A stretch of 64,000 nucleotides of DNA from Symbiodinium microadriaticum (GCA_001939145.1 LSRX01000764.1:128339-192338); one strand, 5' to 3'. Shown: positions 51,526-61,364, counted from the first letter of the stretch. Program-made: numbers and translations. Notes: generated from the letters alone by a model not told the origin.

Positions 51526-52186
51526 CATACCTGGACCCTTAGGAGCCTCCCGGTTTTAGGTCCTTGTTACGATTTCCTTATAGAAGTCCTTAACGAGGTG
51601 GGTTAGGTAAGTTCCGGAGTATATGGCGTAGGGTGTTTTGGGGGGCTATTAGGAGGTTTTGGTGAGCCTAGATTACATCCCTGTTTGAACATTCCTGAGT
51701 GTATGGGGAGACTTCGCCCTCAACGACCCCACATCATACTCCCGTATTGCGGTGCGAGTCCCATCTCTGGGCCTTTCATTGTTTTCACTATCGAAGCCTG
51801 AATAGTTTTGCAATATTGCTCCTTTGGATTCCTGAATGCCTGTACGATTCTAGGTGTCCCCAAAACTTGCCCAAAAACCGTATTCCAATCACACTAACAA
51901 GGCCGCTCACTACACTCCCTTCACAACCCTTCCAGTAACCGTTTTGGACCCTCTAAGTGGAACTCTTCAGCAGAAGCCCTCTTCTAATTATTGAGGCCCC
52001 TTAATACAAGTATCAAGAAATCCTCCATGGAACATCTTACAAAGCGCTGAAAGGAACTTTATGCTACTATATAGTTAAGGCCCCTTAGCATAAGGTGCCT
52101 TATGATCGCCGTCTGGCCGGGACGCCGCTGGGCTTCGACTTGCAAGAGTTGTGGGCCTTGAAGTTCAGCAACATGTGAGACGGGAA
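51526..52186. other. ITR-poor spacer
   Basis: Degenerate MITE-C right arms (CTTCTAATTATTGAGGCCCC at 51,981) and no telomeric tract. A 79-codon + ORF (51,699-51,938) is unrecognised. Confidence 0.35.
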
Positions 52187-52187
52187 C

Positions 52188-52363
52188 CTAGAGACTCCAA
52201 AATCACTTCAGTCGGGAATACACCTTATAAGTCTTGTTGGGTTTCTCATTTTTCATTTAAGGTATATTCCTTGATTAGGGGAGATACCTCAAGTCTTATT
52301 GGGTTTTTGTATGATAAATTGAGACCTGTTTCCCTCAATTACAGGATTTTGGAGTCTCTGGCA
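52188..52363. mobile_element. MITE-G, long variant
   Basis: TAGAGACTCCAAAATCAC at the left and GGATTTTGGAGTCTCTGG at the right. The internal AAGTCTTRTTGGGTTT occurs twice, explaining the greater length (about 176 bp). Confidence 0.85.
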
Positions 52364-52428
52364 AATAGCCTAGCGCAAAGTAAGTACCGGTACCGTTCAG
52401 GATGTGGTTAAGGGCGGAAACTGGGCTT

Positions 52429-52514
52429 GTAAGTACCCTAGATTAAATTAAACGGGGTTACCCTACATATCTTCATTGCAACCTACTTGCTATGTCCCTT
52501 GACCCCTCAAGCAG
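52429..52514. mobile_element. MITE-D copy, diverged
   Basis: GTAAGTACCCTAG at the left and CTATGTCCCTTGACCCC then TCAAGCAGTA at the right. Confidence 0.55.
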
Positions 52515-52617
52515 TACAGGGGCCAGAATAACGACCAACCATATTCCTCAGTCTTCCTGAATATAACCATGGCATGATATACCCCAAAACCAATTCGAAT
52601 TATTGAGGCCCCTGTAT
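52515..52617. mobile_element. MITE-C copy adjoining MITE-D
   Basis: TACAGGGGCCAGAATAA at the left, CATGGCATGATATACCCC inside and AATTATTGAGGCCCCTGTA at the right. It begins where the preceding element ends. Confidence 0.82.
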
Positions 52618-53765
52618 CACCGGAACCGTCATAGACCCTGTAGTAAGAACTCTTTAAACGAAGCCCCATCCTCATGATTGCAACAAAAGGTTCGCTGTTT
52701 CCTTCATCTGCGGGCCTGACTGGCACCAATATAGGGGTCTGAAGTTCCAGGAAAGCGGTTTTGGTGTATATGTGGATAAGGAAATCTAAGGAAGAGTGTA
52801 GGTAATTATGCTGACCGCTGTATCACCCCCATGTCTATGAGGAGGGAGAGTGTATTCGTTAACGTTCTGCAGTCTGTGGAGTATTCGGCTTCGCCCTATA
52901 CCTTCAACCTCGAAACCCAAAGCCCCGAAACTTTGGCAGGATTTAGGGTTTAGGGTTTAGGTCGCCGAAGCCGTTTAGCCCCGTTTAAGAAACTCATACT
53001 ATAGTATGCCGCCAACACCCTCTTCCAATGATCCAGGCCCCCTGCCACGAATCCCTTTCAAGGCCGAAAGAGCCCTGAATTGAGAAGTATTTCATAGGGA
53101 CCCTAACCGGAGCCATATTTCTTATTATTCAGGCCCATATTTATACCGATTTAGGGCTTAGGGTTTGGAAAGAGGGCTTAAGGTTCGCGAATCCTGTCCT
53201 GGACCAGGATAGGGTCCATGTTCCGAGTCTCATATGCCACCGAGATTGTCAGAATTAGCTGCGTGACAATGACCTTGCACTAGCCCTACAGCAAGCCCTA
53301 AATCCTGACTGCTCCCCCCTTGCATTTCGCATCTGGAAAGCCAGAGAGTTTGAAGCCTTATTAGCGAAGCAAGGGAGCTTAAATTTGGGAAGTTTAGGGT
53401 TAGGGAAGTAAATCTGCAACCGAAGGCAACGCTAGAGGTGATCGGGCCGTTTCCTAAGCACTTCGAAAATCCCAATCCGACAGGTTACGTCATTTTCTCA
53501 GAAGAACAGCTACCGGAAAATGTCTTCACCCCTGCACGGGCCTCATGGACGCTTTCTGCCCTGATGTAGGATTCAGGGATGTTCAGGGTGTAGGGCTTAG
53601 CGGTCCAGGGTAGCACCAAGCAAGACTTTCAGAAAGGAGGGACCCTTAGTGGCGACTCTACAACAGGCAATTCTGGAAGCACCCATACAGCCAGACTATC
53701 CCAAACGAATCCGAAGCCCGAAACAACCCCCCGACACCTCAAACAACTCTTCAACCGAAATCGTT
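52618..53765. other. ITR-poor spacer, about 1.1 kb
   Basis: Isolated TTTAGGG words at 52,943 and 53,155, and a possible MITE-C right arm near 53,005-53,040. The 81-codon minus ORF at 53,230-53,475 is Leu/Ser-rich and unrecognised. Confidence 0.35.
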
Positions 53766-54037
53766 GCACCGGTTTAGGATTTAGGGTTTAGGGTTTAAGG
53801 GCGGGGCAGCTTTGTGTCAAAGCTGCCAAGTCTCCGTCATGTCAGGGTTTGTGAGGGTCTCAGGGTCAATAAACAGTACCACTATGGAACTAAACTAGGC
53901 CCCCCAAGACCATCCCATAATGATTTTGGGGACCCTACTTCCAGAACAGTAGCATTTGTGGACCTCTCGTGGTAAGGTCCCCTAAACTCTAATCCCTAAT
54001 TGCCCTAAACTCCCTAAGATTAGGTTTAAAGTTTACC

Positions 54038-54100
54038 TACTTTTTTTTTTTTTTTTTTTTNGGCCCCAAAACCCTATTCTAATTATTAAGGCCGCTAAAC
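54038..54100. mobile_element. MITE-C right half behind poly-T
   Basis: A run of about 20 T, an undetermined base at 54,061, then CCCTATTCTAATTATTAAGG. The poly-T plus N suggests an unresolved homopolymer in place of the left half. Confidence 0.6.
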
Positions 54101-54262
54101 CCTACTCCCTTATAGTATCCCTGATAGAACCCTTTAAGGAACCCTTTAAAGGGACCCTTTAAAAGGAACCCCCAAAACCCTATTCCAAGTATGAAGGCCC
54201 TAAACCCTAAACCCTTATAGTATTAAAGGAACCATTTAAAGGGAACCGCCGGAAAAAAAAAT
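54101..54262. repeat. CCCTTTAAAGGGAACC motif field
   Basis: AACCCTTTAAAGGGACCC-type words four to five times, with a second MITE-C right-arm fragment (CCCTATTCCAAGTATGAAGG). Confidence 0.65.
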
Positions 54263-54359
54263 ACATACATAACCTATTCTCCTTATTACGGCCCCAAGTT
54301 GGGCTAGAGTTCCGGCTTCAGTGATTCGGTCAAAGCTAGCCGCGAGAGACTCCAGGGTT

Positions 54360-54702
54360 CGACGGTTTAGGGTTTGGGGTTAGGGTTTAGGGTTTAGGGT
54401 TTAGGGTTCAGGGTTTAGGGTTTAGGGCTTAACGGGTTTATAGGGCTTAGGGCTTATAGGGCCTATGGGGTGTAATTCGGGTGTAGGGTTTTATAGGGTG
54501 TGGGGCTTACAGGGCTTATAGGGTTTATAGGTAGGGCTTGTAGGGTTTATAGGGTTTAGGGGCCGTTTAGGGCTTAGGGCATATAGGGTTTAGGGCATGA
54601 GGCTCAAAGGGTTGCTGGGGTGTAAGGCTCATAGGGTTTAGGATGTTGGGCTTATCGGGTTTAGGGTTGAAAGGGTTTAGGGTCTGGGGTTTAGGGTTTA
54701 GG
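54360..54702 (+). repeat. ITR-G, long tract with TATAGGGCTTATAGGG units
   Basis: Perfect TTTAGGG at 54,380-54,430, grading into TTATAGGG decamers from 54,430 on. It is the mirror of the CCCTTATAAA array at 4,358. Confidence 0.92.
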
Positions 54703-54937
54703 ACGGTTCGTGGTGTAGGCTCACACACAAGGCCTCAACCTCTAATGATGAATCTTTTGCTGTGTCTTCAGTCCAACCCCTTACGCCTGTCATTGAAAGT
54801 GGCAGTACTCTATAACTGGCCCTAAACCCTAAACTCTAAACCCTAAACCCTAAACCCTTTAGTTGAGGTTCCATGATCAGATTTTGCATTTCGGGTCAGG
54901 GGCTTATGCTTTAGGGGCTAGGGTTGGGTCGAAGGTT

Positions 54938-55012
54938 GTCTGGGGTCCTTTTTACAAGGGTGCCGTCTTCTTTTTTGGGTTCCGAAAGACTTGGACCCTA
55001 ATTTAGAGAACC
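54938..55012. mobile_element. MITE-B copy, diverged
   Basis: GGGTCCTTTTTACAAGGGTG at the left and CCTAATTTAGAGAACC at the right. Confidence 0.65.
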
Positions 55013-55164
55013 CTACACCATCAAAACCCGGAACCCTAAACCCCAAGCTACCCATATGCACAAGAGGTTCCAGCAACCGGCAGTGGAATTCAGATTAGGT
55101 CGAGGAGGCGTTGGTTGGAGTGGCTGGCGCACATGATACAGAAGCCTCGATTATGGCCACGTTG

Positions 55165-55312
55165 TTGCTTAGGACTCCTTATATACTATATTTATAGTAT
55201 AGCCAACCCCCCCCCAAAAAAAATATATATAATAATAATAATAATAGAATAAAATAAAATAAAATAAAATAAAAAAATAAATAACTATATATCATTGCCC
55301 CTATAGTCGTTG
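55165..55312. mobile_element. MITE-C remnant containing (AAT)n/(AAAAT)n
   Basis: CTATATTTATAGTATAGCC and poly-C/poly-A precede AAT and AAAAT runs at 55,229-55,284; TAACTATATATCATTGCCCC then TATAG resembles a family C end. Tentative. Confidence 0.4.
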
Positions 55313-55340
55313 CTTCCTTCTGTCAGATCCAGCTGTAAGC

Positions 55341-55720
55341 AACAGGCAGATGATTCGGGAGAGGCAGCAGAAAGAGGAATTGCAGAGAAACCATGTGCGG
55401 ACCTCCGGACAGAGCTGGAAAACACAAAGCTTCAGGAGCAGAGCATCTTGGACAACATGAAGAAGGAGCAAGAAACGGACGTGCAGAAGCTGTGCAGATG
55501 GAGTATGAAGCCAAGAGGTTCCTGGACCAGAGTGTCTTTGTCTTTGACAGCACTAAGACGGAGCTCGAAGCGGAGAAGCAAAAGCTCGAAGAGAAACATA
55601 ACGAGAAGATCACGACACTCATGGCCGAGCTCTCCAGCGAACAGCTCGCACATCGGAAGAAGATGGTCACTTTCCGAACAGATGTCGCTGCAACGGCTAC
55701 GGCTTACTCTGTCTCTCACC
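55341..55720 (+). pseudogene. Coiled-coil protein fragment, frame-disrupted
   Basis: Three successive frames together read as one continuous coiled coil. Frame 1 (about 55,341-55,395) gives MIRERQQKEELQRNHV. Frame 2 (about 55,396-55,492) gives ADLRTELENTKLQEQ and MKKEQETDVQKL. Frame 3 (about 55,493-55,720) gives QMEYEAKRFLDQ, TELEAEKQKLEEKHNEK and TTLMAELSSEQLAHRKKM. The Glu/Lys/Gln/Leu richness and heptad-like Leu/Met spacing persist across the frame changes, which chance ORFs would not do. Each change can be explained by a single-base indel, so this looks like a decayed exon or retro-copy rather than an active gene. Short introns at the frame changes cannot be excluded, but no GT-AG pair fits well. 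The family is not recognised; axonemal, centrosomal or kinesin-like stalks all have such sequence. The fragment ends at an inserted MITE-I; about 90 bp of possible continuation lies beyond it (55,835-55,915). Confidence 0.65.
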
Positions 55721-55824
55721 CTATAAGGGTCCAAAGGACACAGTGATTAGGTACTTTCGGTTAGTAGTCATGTAGGTGACTGTTTGGGAGAGTATACGAT
55801 TCTTAGGTACTTGGACCCTTAGGG
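55719..55824. mobile_element. MITE-I copy at the end of the coiled-coil fragment
   Basis: CCCTATAAGGGTCCAAAGG at the left and ACTTGGACCCTTAGGG at the right; AGAGTATACGATTCTTAGG inside is shared with the copy at 58,350. The final codons of the preceding ORF come from this element. Confidence 0.82.
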
Positions 55825-56119
55825 TCATGGGCATGCGGCAACTAACAGGATCAAGCTCAAGGTGTCGCAGGAGATGTTCATCAGTGGCTCAACCCCCGAC
55901 TCTGCTGACTGCCGATGAATGCCTAAGTGGACCCTAAGCCCTAAACCCTGCACAGTCCCTCAAGAAGGAATTTCTCGGTCGGAAAATACTCCGCGATTCC
56001 CTTGTGGCAGCTGCCTTTGCAAGAGGATACTGGGATACTTGCTGGGTCAGCGATCTCGTTACCCTGACCTCCAATCCCTCAAACCCTCAGCCGAATCCAT
56101 AGACGCTCCACACCCTCAA

Positions 56120-56210
56120 CCTTAAATCCCTATAAACCCTAAACCCTTTTAAACCCTCAATCCCTTAAATCCCTAAGCCCTGAACCCTTTTAAACCCTCA
56201 ACCCCGAAAC
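56120..56210 (-). repeat. ITR-C, degenerate
   Basis: CCCTTTTAAACCCTCAA repeats twice, about 55 bp apart. Confidence 0.8.
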
Positions 56211-56319
56211 TTACTTAGGTCAACCATTCAATCGAGAAGGAGGACCGTGGGACCTTCTTTGCCGACGAATGAAGGCTGAGTTCAGGATTTAGGCTTCGTG
56301 AAGTGGGTAGCAGCTTCAA

Positions 56320-56445
56320 TAGCCCTAGACCCTAAACCCTATACCCTATACCCTAAACCCTAAACCCTATACCCTATACCCTGAACCCTAAACCCTAGAC
56401 CCTAAACCCTAACGCCCGACAGCCCGAAAGCCCTCAACCCTAACC
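56320..56445 (-). repeat. ITR-C with CCCTATA doublets
   Basis: CCCTATACCCTATACCCTAAA occurs twice. Confidence 0.9.
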
Positions 56446-56674
56446 CCTGGAACTCTAATGTAGGGGGACCTTCATCAAGAAACCTTGGTCCTCTATCCCC
56501 AAACCATCAGGTTTCATGATAAAGAGCCCTAGACCTAGAGATTAAGGCTCCTTTGTTAAAAAAAAGTCAAGCCTTTATGGCTATGCAGATCTCTACATAC
56601 GCTGAAGAGGCCTGCTCGGAAAGCCGAGGTTGATGGACAAATAAGTTTACTTCGGTGCCTCATGGTGCAGTGAA

Positions 56675-56722
56675 GGGTTTAGGGTTTAGGGGATTAGGGG
56701 TCTAGGGTTTAGGGTTTGGGGT
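56675..56722 (+). repeat. ITR-G
   Basis: TTTAGGG and TCTAGGG units. Confidence 0.9.
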
Positions 56723-57305
56723 GGAGTCCAAGTACTTCCATGATCACCCTATGCTCTCCCAAATGCGAACCTATGTAACTACGCACCTTCCGAACCCCCA
56801 ACCTACACAACGACTATCCGACATCCTAATCTGCATGACTAGTAACCGAAGCCCAGGTGTATATTTAGAATCCTATAAGGTAATCCCAAAAGGGACTACT
56901 TAGGGGCTTATGGGTTAAGGTGTATCTTTGGCCTCAAAGCTTGCATCCCGAAGAAGCTCTACTCTTCAGGATGGAGGATTTGTTTTGGGTTTGGGGTTTG
57001 TGGTTAGGGTTTAGAATTCAGTGTTTAGGATTTCCTTTCAGGGGTCCATAAACGTTCCTTTAAGGGATCTATAGGGGTTTAGGGCTCAGGGTTGAGGGAA
57101 TTTAGGCTTTGAGACGCAAGCAGCTGCCATCTTTACGTTTGCCGTGTGCTTCTTTAGGCTCTTAAAACGGTTTAGGGTGTATATAGGGTTTAGGCTTGTC
57201 TGAGTACGTTGTTCTCTGTATGCATACATGTATGTGATGCACAAATTCAGAAACCTTTTGCAAAGACCATGCCACCCACAAACCCACGCCACCAGGCGCG
57301 AGGGT
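56723..57305. other. Spacer without recognisable gene
   Basis: Short TTTAGGG words at 56,985-57,030, 57,076 and 57,168-57,195; ORFs of 60-68 codons only. Confidence 0.3.
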
Positions 57306-57460
57306 CCGTAGGGTTTAGGTTCATGGGGTTGTAGGGTTTAGGGCTTAGGTTTGCGGGGTTTAGGCTTTAGGGTTAGAGGTTTAGGGTTTATGGTTTATGG
57401 GGTTGTGGGGTTTAGGTTGAGTTGCATAGGGTCATAGGGTTTAGGGCTTAGGGCAGACAG
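57306..57460 (+). repeat. ITR-G with GTTGTGGGGTTTAGG blocks
   Basis: CATGGGGTTGTAGGGTTTAGG recurs in altered form three times. Confidence 0.87.
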
Positions 57461-57561
57461 TTGATGCTCCAAGCATTGCAGAAGCTTGGCTCCGTTCTGT
57501 GTGCAAGCAAGGCAAAAAGGCTCGCTTTCATGAGTTTCTTGATCTTTGTACATACACAGTC

Positions 57562-57608
<47 letters not shown>

Positions 57609-57630
57609 TGTATGTGTGTGTATATATATA
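57562..57630. repeat. (AT)n(GTAT)n microsatellite
   Basis: ATAT, then nine or so GTAT units, then GTGTGTAT. Confidence 0.95.
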
Positions 57631-57690
57631 GGCTCCGTACATTAGGGTCCCCTATTTTGGGAAACCCCCATATGTAGGCTCCCTACACTG
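57630..57690. mobile_element. MITE-J partial copy
   Basis: GGGTCCCCTATTTTGGGAAA then CCCCCATATG matches the family J right end, and TAGGCTCCSTACA occurs on both sides. Confidence 0.55.
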
Positions 57691-57749
57691 GTGCAAAATC
57701 ATCGTCAAACCACTGGGCTACGAGGTTCTGCAGGCAATTCTGCATCCGG

Positions 57750-57905
57750 AACCCCAAACCAAAGCCCTCCAAAACCCGAAACCCCAAAGCCTAAACCCTA
57801 AACCCTAAACCTTAAACCCTAAACCCTATAAGCCCTATAAACCCCAAACCCTAAACCCTAAACCTCAAGCCTTAAACCCCAAACCCTAAACCCCAAAGCC
57901 TAGAA
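57750..57905 (-). repeat. ITR-C
   Basis: About 150 bp of CCCTAAA/CCCCAAA with CCCTATAAG units. Confidence 0.92.
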
Positions 57906-58087
57906 CATCCAAGAGGTACAAGCCTGCAAGCGCAAGGTCTAAGCCGCAAGTACGGATACTAATTCCTATACCTTTTCCCAAAGAGTCACCTACTTCCTTA
58001 CAACCCGAAAAACCTAAGCCTTTGGACCCTCAACCTGAGGGCAGTATACCCCTAGATCCACCGAATCGATTCCCGGCCCCTAAAGCC

Positions 58088-58197
58088 ATACGTCTAGAAA
58101 CCTTATATTTATGTACCCTTATACTATAGGGTTTAGGGTTTAGGGTTATACGTCTAGAAACCTTAATTAATTTAGGTACCCTTATATAGGACGCCTT
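58088..58197. repeat. Direct repeat flanking a 19-bp ITR
   Basis: ATACGTCTAGAAACCTTA occurs at 58,088 and 58,148; each copy is followed by ATTTATG/ATTTAGG and TACCCTTATA. Between the copies lies TAGGGTTTAGGGTTTAGGG. Confidence 0.88.
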
Positions 58198-58349
58198 AGA
58201 GGAAGCCTTGAAGGACACCTTGAATGAGGCATCCTTCACCCAAGCTGCCTAGGTCGGCCAAGTGCTATGTGCAACCCGAACTCCGCGCAGCAGAGAGCCT
58301 CGCCGTTGAAGCGACGTTGCCCTGAGGATTCATGGTGTAAAGATGTGTC

Positions 58350-58466
58350 CCCTTAAGGGTCCAAAGGACGCAAGAACTAGGCACTTAGGTTTCGGAATAG
58401 TAGTTCTGTAGGGCTTTATGAGAGTGAGAGAGTATACGATTATTAGGTACACTTGGACCCTTAGGG
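58350..58466. mobile_element. MITE-I copy
   Basis: CCCTTAAGGGTCCAAAGGAC at the left and ACTTGGACCCTTAGGG at the right; AGAGTATACGATTATTAGG inside. Confidence 0.85.
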
Positions 58467-58469
58467 TGT

Positions 58470-59470
58470 TAGCTGTCACATGGCGGCTTCGGACAACGAG
58501 GGTTGACAAGCACGGCTCTAGAGTCTAGATCTTAGTAGGTTCATAAAGACCCGGATCTTTATCAATGCTGCCCCTGAGAGACCCTTGGCTGTAAGAAGCC
58601 CCCTACATCTGCGTCTGTCGCGGAAAGCTACAGGCCGCGAATTCGCGCGTGTCAAGTACGAGCTACAAGCTTGAGCCTGTATCTCTTGCCTGAATTCGAC
58701 GCTGCAACACATGATTGCAGCGTTGTGTGATTATTTTTTGGCTGGATCCGACATCCCACGGCCATCTGCTTGCGTTACTTGATGAAGCAGACAACATCTC
58801 GAATCCCAAGCTGCCGTCCTCCTGAAAGGGTCCTTCTTGTGCAAAGGAGAGAACAAGCACCTGAAAGCACCAGTTTGTTTATTCAGGCCTCTATACGTGC
58901 CCGGCCTAGCGTACGTCACCTCTACCTTATAAGGACATGACGGGGATGGTAATGCTAAGGCTCTCTTCAGGAAAGCGCGTTTGTTCTTGAGCGGTCTACG
59001 TCTACGTTACATGTTCTCATACCCTGCCTACTCCCAAGGGTCCATGTACACAAATACTATACACTTTGGCCCCAAAGCACCTATACAGGAGCTTCTTTAA
59101 GGCAGGGTACTAATGTGTGATCCTTCTCAAGCTGATCCAACCTTATAACTTATAACCCCAGTCGTATGAACCAGAGGAGAAACATAGAAGAAGGCCTTGC
59201 TAAGCCGAACACAAGGCAGGCGCGCACCCCATCATCATTCATAGTACTTCTTTTATTAGTACCATTATCAGCCACATCCTAAACCCTCAAACTCTGTAGA
59301 ACTTCTGTAAGTCTTAAGCCTTAAAGCTGTAAGAGAGGCATCCTTTCTTTCATCCCGAAACCCAACAAAACTCTTCTGAAGTGTCTCCCCAGAGAATGCG
59401 CGACGAAGCGCGGCACGTGGCCCGGGTCCACAACAGCAGCCACCGCAACGAAGGAAGGGTTGGCTAAGGT
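58470..59470. other. ITR-free island, about 1 kb
   Basis: Unique sequence. Minus-strand ORFs of 60-65 codons overlap at 58,518-58,919 and 59,321-59,509. Nothing recognised on either strand. Confidence 0.3.
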
Positions 59471-59484
59471 TTTCGGGTTGCGGC

Positions 59485-59605
59485 TAAACCCTATAAACCC
59501 TAAACCCAATAAACCCTATAATGTTTAGGGTTTAGGGTTTAGGTATTATAAGCCCTGTAAAACTTGTAAACCCTGTAAACCCTAAACCCTAAACCGTAAT
59601 AAGCC
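59485..59605. repeat. ITR C-G-C triple tract
   Basis: CCCTATAAACCCTAAACCC, then TAATG, then TTTAGGGTTTAGGGTTTAGG (59,523-59,542), then CTGTAAACCCTGTAAACCC and CCCTAAACCG. Both junction types occur within 120 bp. Confidence 0.92.
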
Positions 59606-59704
59606 CCCCCCATTTCGTTGGCTTAGAGCCTGCAGAATTGCGTGGTAGTTAACTACTCTGGGCCATCCCGGGCTCAAAATAATCATTGGGGGATCAGCAT
59701 GTGA

Positions 59705-59766
59705 CCCTAGGGTTTAGGGTTCCCTAGGGTTCCCTGGGGTTTAGGTAAAGTTTAGGGTTTAGGGGG
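59705..59766 (+). repeat. ITR-G with TTCCCTAGGG doublet
   Basis: CCCTAGGGTTTAGGG and TTCCCTAGGGTTCCCTGGGG. Confidence 0.85.
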
Positions 59767-59947
59767 AACCCCCAAAAAAAGTTGGAAACCGGAGTAAGTT
59801 AGGTCTCAAAGAGTGCTCGGATTCCCTATACCCTACACATCACTCTTAAGGATTGCGGCTATTGGGTCTCCAACTTTTGGGGCTTCTACTGTAACCACAG
59901 GGGGATCAGGCCCCTTTAAATGGGTTTGTAAGTGGGCTGGCAGTCTG

Positions 59948-60058
59948 ATATAGGGGCCTAAATAATCACCAATTTTATTCCTCAGGGTTCCTTATGAACA
60001 TATAACTATAACTATAGGGTGCGTCCAAACCCCGTATTCTAAGTATTATGGCCTCTAT
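59948..60058. mobile_element. MITE-C copy
   Basis: TATAGGGGCCTAAATAATCA at the left and CCCCGTATTCTAAGTATTAT then GGCCTCTAT at the right; the centre is ATAACTATAACTATAGG. Confidence 0.85.
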
Positions 60059-60059
60059 G

Positions 60060-60430
60060 GTACCATTCCTCCGTTGCAGGTGCATTTAAGGTTCCAGCTC
60101 TTTAGGAATTTTAGGAGTCTTGTGATTCGACTTGCCCTGGCAGTTCTCTACTACGAAGCGCTGCTCACCGGGCGGGCGATAACACCGGTCAACAAAGGTT
60201 GCACTATGCAAGCACACCCTGTGGCCATCAGAGCAAAAGGACCCTTAGCTTCTCGTGTGCATGTCTCAGCTTGTTTTGTTGAGTCTGCGGGCATGCTTGC
60301 GGGATCTGCTTCACTTGGACAAGACATGTGAGGTTCCTTCAGGGTTCAAGGATGGTTTTATGACGGGGGCTGTGCGACTTTGACTTTCAGTTGAGTGTCA
60401 CATTTTTGCGTTCAGCATTGCCGGCGTCTC
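60060..60430. other. ITR-free island
   Basis: An 85-codon + ORF (60,074-60,331) lies right after a MITE-C. No domain recognised; within chance length. Confidence 0.25.
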
Positions 60431-60432
60431 GN

Positions 60433-60472
60433 CCACCACCACCACCACCACCACCACCACCACCACCGCCAC
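60433..60472. repeat. (CCA)n microsatellite
   Basis: About 12 CCA units after an undetermined base at 60,432. Confidence 0.95.
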
Positions 60473-60476
60473 CTAA

Positions 60477-60597
60477 TGTAGGGGCCTTAGTCATGTTTGG
60501 GGCTGTTTTATAGTATACTCAGTATACTCAGGAAGCCTAAGGTACAAAATTGGTGGATATTGGTAATTACAGTTATTTAGGCCCCCGTACTAATCCA
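60477..60597. mobile_element. MITE-C copy, diverged
   Basis: TGTAGGGGCCTTAGTCATG at the left and ATTACAGTTATTTAGGCCCC at the right; TATACTCAGTATACTCAGG is a short internal tandem. Confidence 0.72.
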
Positions 60598-60738
60598 TCT
60601 TAAGCCTTACCTTATTGTTTAGGGTTCAGGCCGCAATCTCAAGAGAAGCCTGCAGCTGAATTCCCAGAAAGAGGAGCGGCGAAAGCTTCCTAGACCCTCC
60701 ATCAACCCTCTTTTAGACCCTAAGTGCCCATTATTTGG

Positions 60739-60843
60739 AATTAGGGTAGGCCCTTATTCCCTTTTTAGGGTTCCGGTTCCCTTATAAAGTCCTTTAAACC
60801 AGAAAGGGCACCCTTTTCATTCCTAGGTTTCTCTTGGGTCTAG
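60739..60843. mobile_element. MITE-F copy with 10-bp target-site duplication
   Basis: AATTAGGGTAGGCCCTTATT at the left and TCTCTTGGGTCTAG at the right. CATTATTTGG flanks it exactly at 60,729-60,738 and 60,844-60,853. Confidence 0.93.
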
Positions 60844-60952
60844 CATTATTTGGGACCACATACCCCTATTTGAGGGTCCAAGGAGGGTCATGGTTGTCCC
60901 CCGCCATCCCCAGGACCCCTGCCTGTCACTTCTCCCCACCTCAATGTAGGGG

Positions 60953-60995
60953 CCTTAATGATTGGAATAGGGTTTTGGGGTTCTTTTCAAGGGTT
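60953..60995. mobile_element. MITE-C left half
   Basis: TGTAGGGGCCTTAATGATTG then GAATAGGGTTTTGGGG; the right half is missing and a telomeric tract follows at about 61,018. Confidence 0.75.
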
Positions 60996-61030
60996 CTGTA
61001 AGGGATGCTATGCTATAAGGGTTTAGGGTT

Positions 61031-61133
61031 TAGGGGCCTTACTAATTAACTTAGAATAGGGTTTGGGGGTATAGTAGACTATAATTGTAATAAGGAACAC
61101 CCAAAACCCTATTCTAATATTAAGGCCCCTACA
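61031..61133. mobile_element. MITE-C copy starting in telomeric sequence
   Basis: GGGTTTAGGGTTTAGGGGCC merges the ITR with the family C terminus. The arms are GAATAGGGTTTGGGG and ACCCTATTCTAATATTAAGG. Confidence 0.87.
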
Positions 61134-61204
61134 TTACTCTGCCTCTCGTGGAATCAGCCCAAACATAAAGATCTGAGACAAAGATCCGAACAATCAGTAG
61201 CACT

Positions 61205-61294
61205 GTTGAAGATGTAGATCCTGCATTACCTTAAGGGGCCTAAACTATGGGATTATGGTACATTCCTCTTATGGGTAATGCACGATAGTAGTAC
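61205..61294. mobile_element. MITE-A copy, right end decayed
   Basis: GTTGAAGATGTAGATCCTGC at the left, AACTATGGGATTATGG in the centre and GGGTAATGCACGATAG at the right. Confidence 0.82.
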
Positions 61295-61364
61295 CCGCCA
61301 AAAGCTTTAGCATAATGTACGGCCGCGGGGCCTTGTTCTAATTGCCGAAGCCCCAACAGTTGAA

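Noticed and set aside
53230..53475. Leucine-rich repeat protein on the minus strand
   Set aside because: The Leu/Ser spacing does not follow the LxxLxLxxN repeat, and the ORF is only 81 codons.
54038..54061. Poly-T as a retroposon tail
   Set aside because: It ends in an undetermined base inside a MITE-C remnant; an unresolved homopolymer is the simpler explanation, and no retro-copied body is attached.
55310..55541. ATG at 55,310 as the start of an intact coiled-coil gene
   Set aside because: The first 28 or so codons in that frame are not coiled-coil-like, whereas the overlapping frame is; the frame also leaves the coiled coil at about 55,492.
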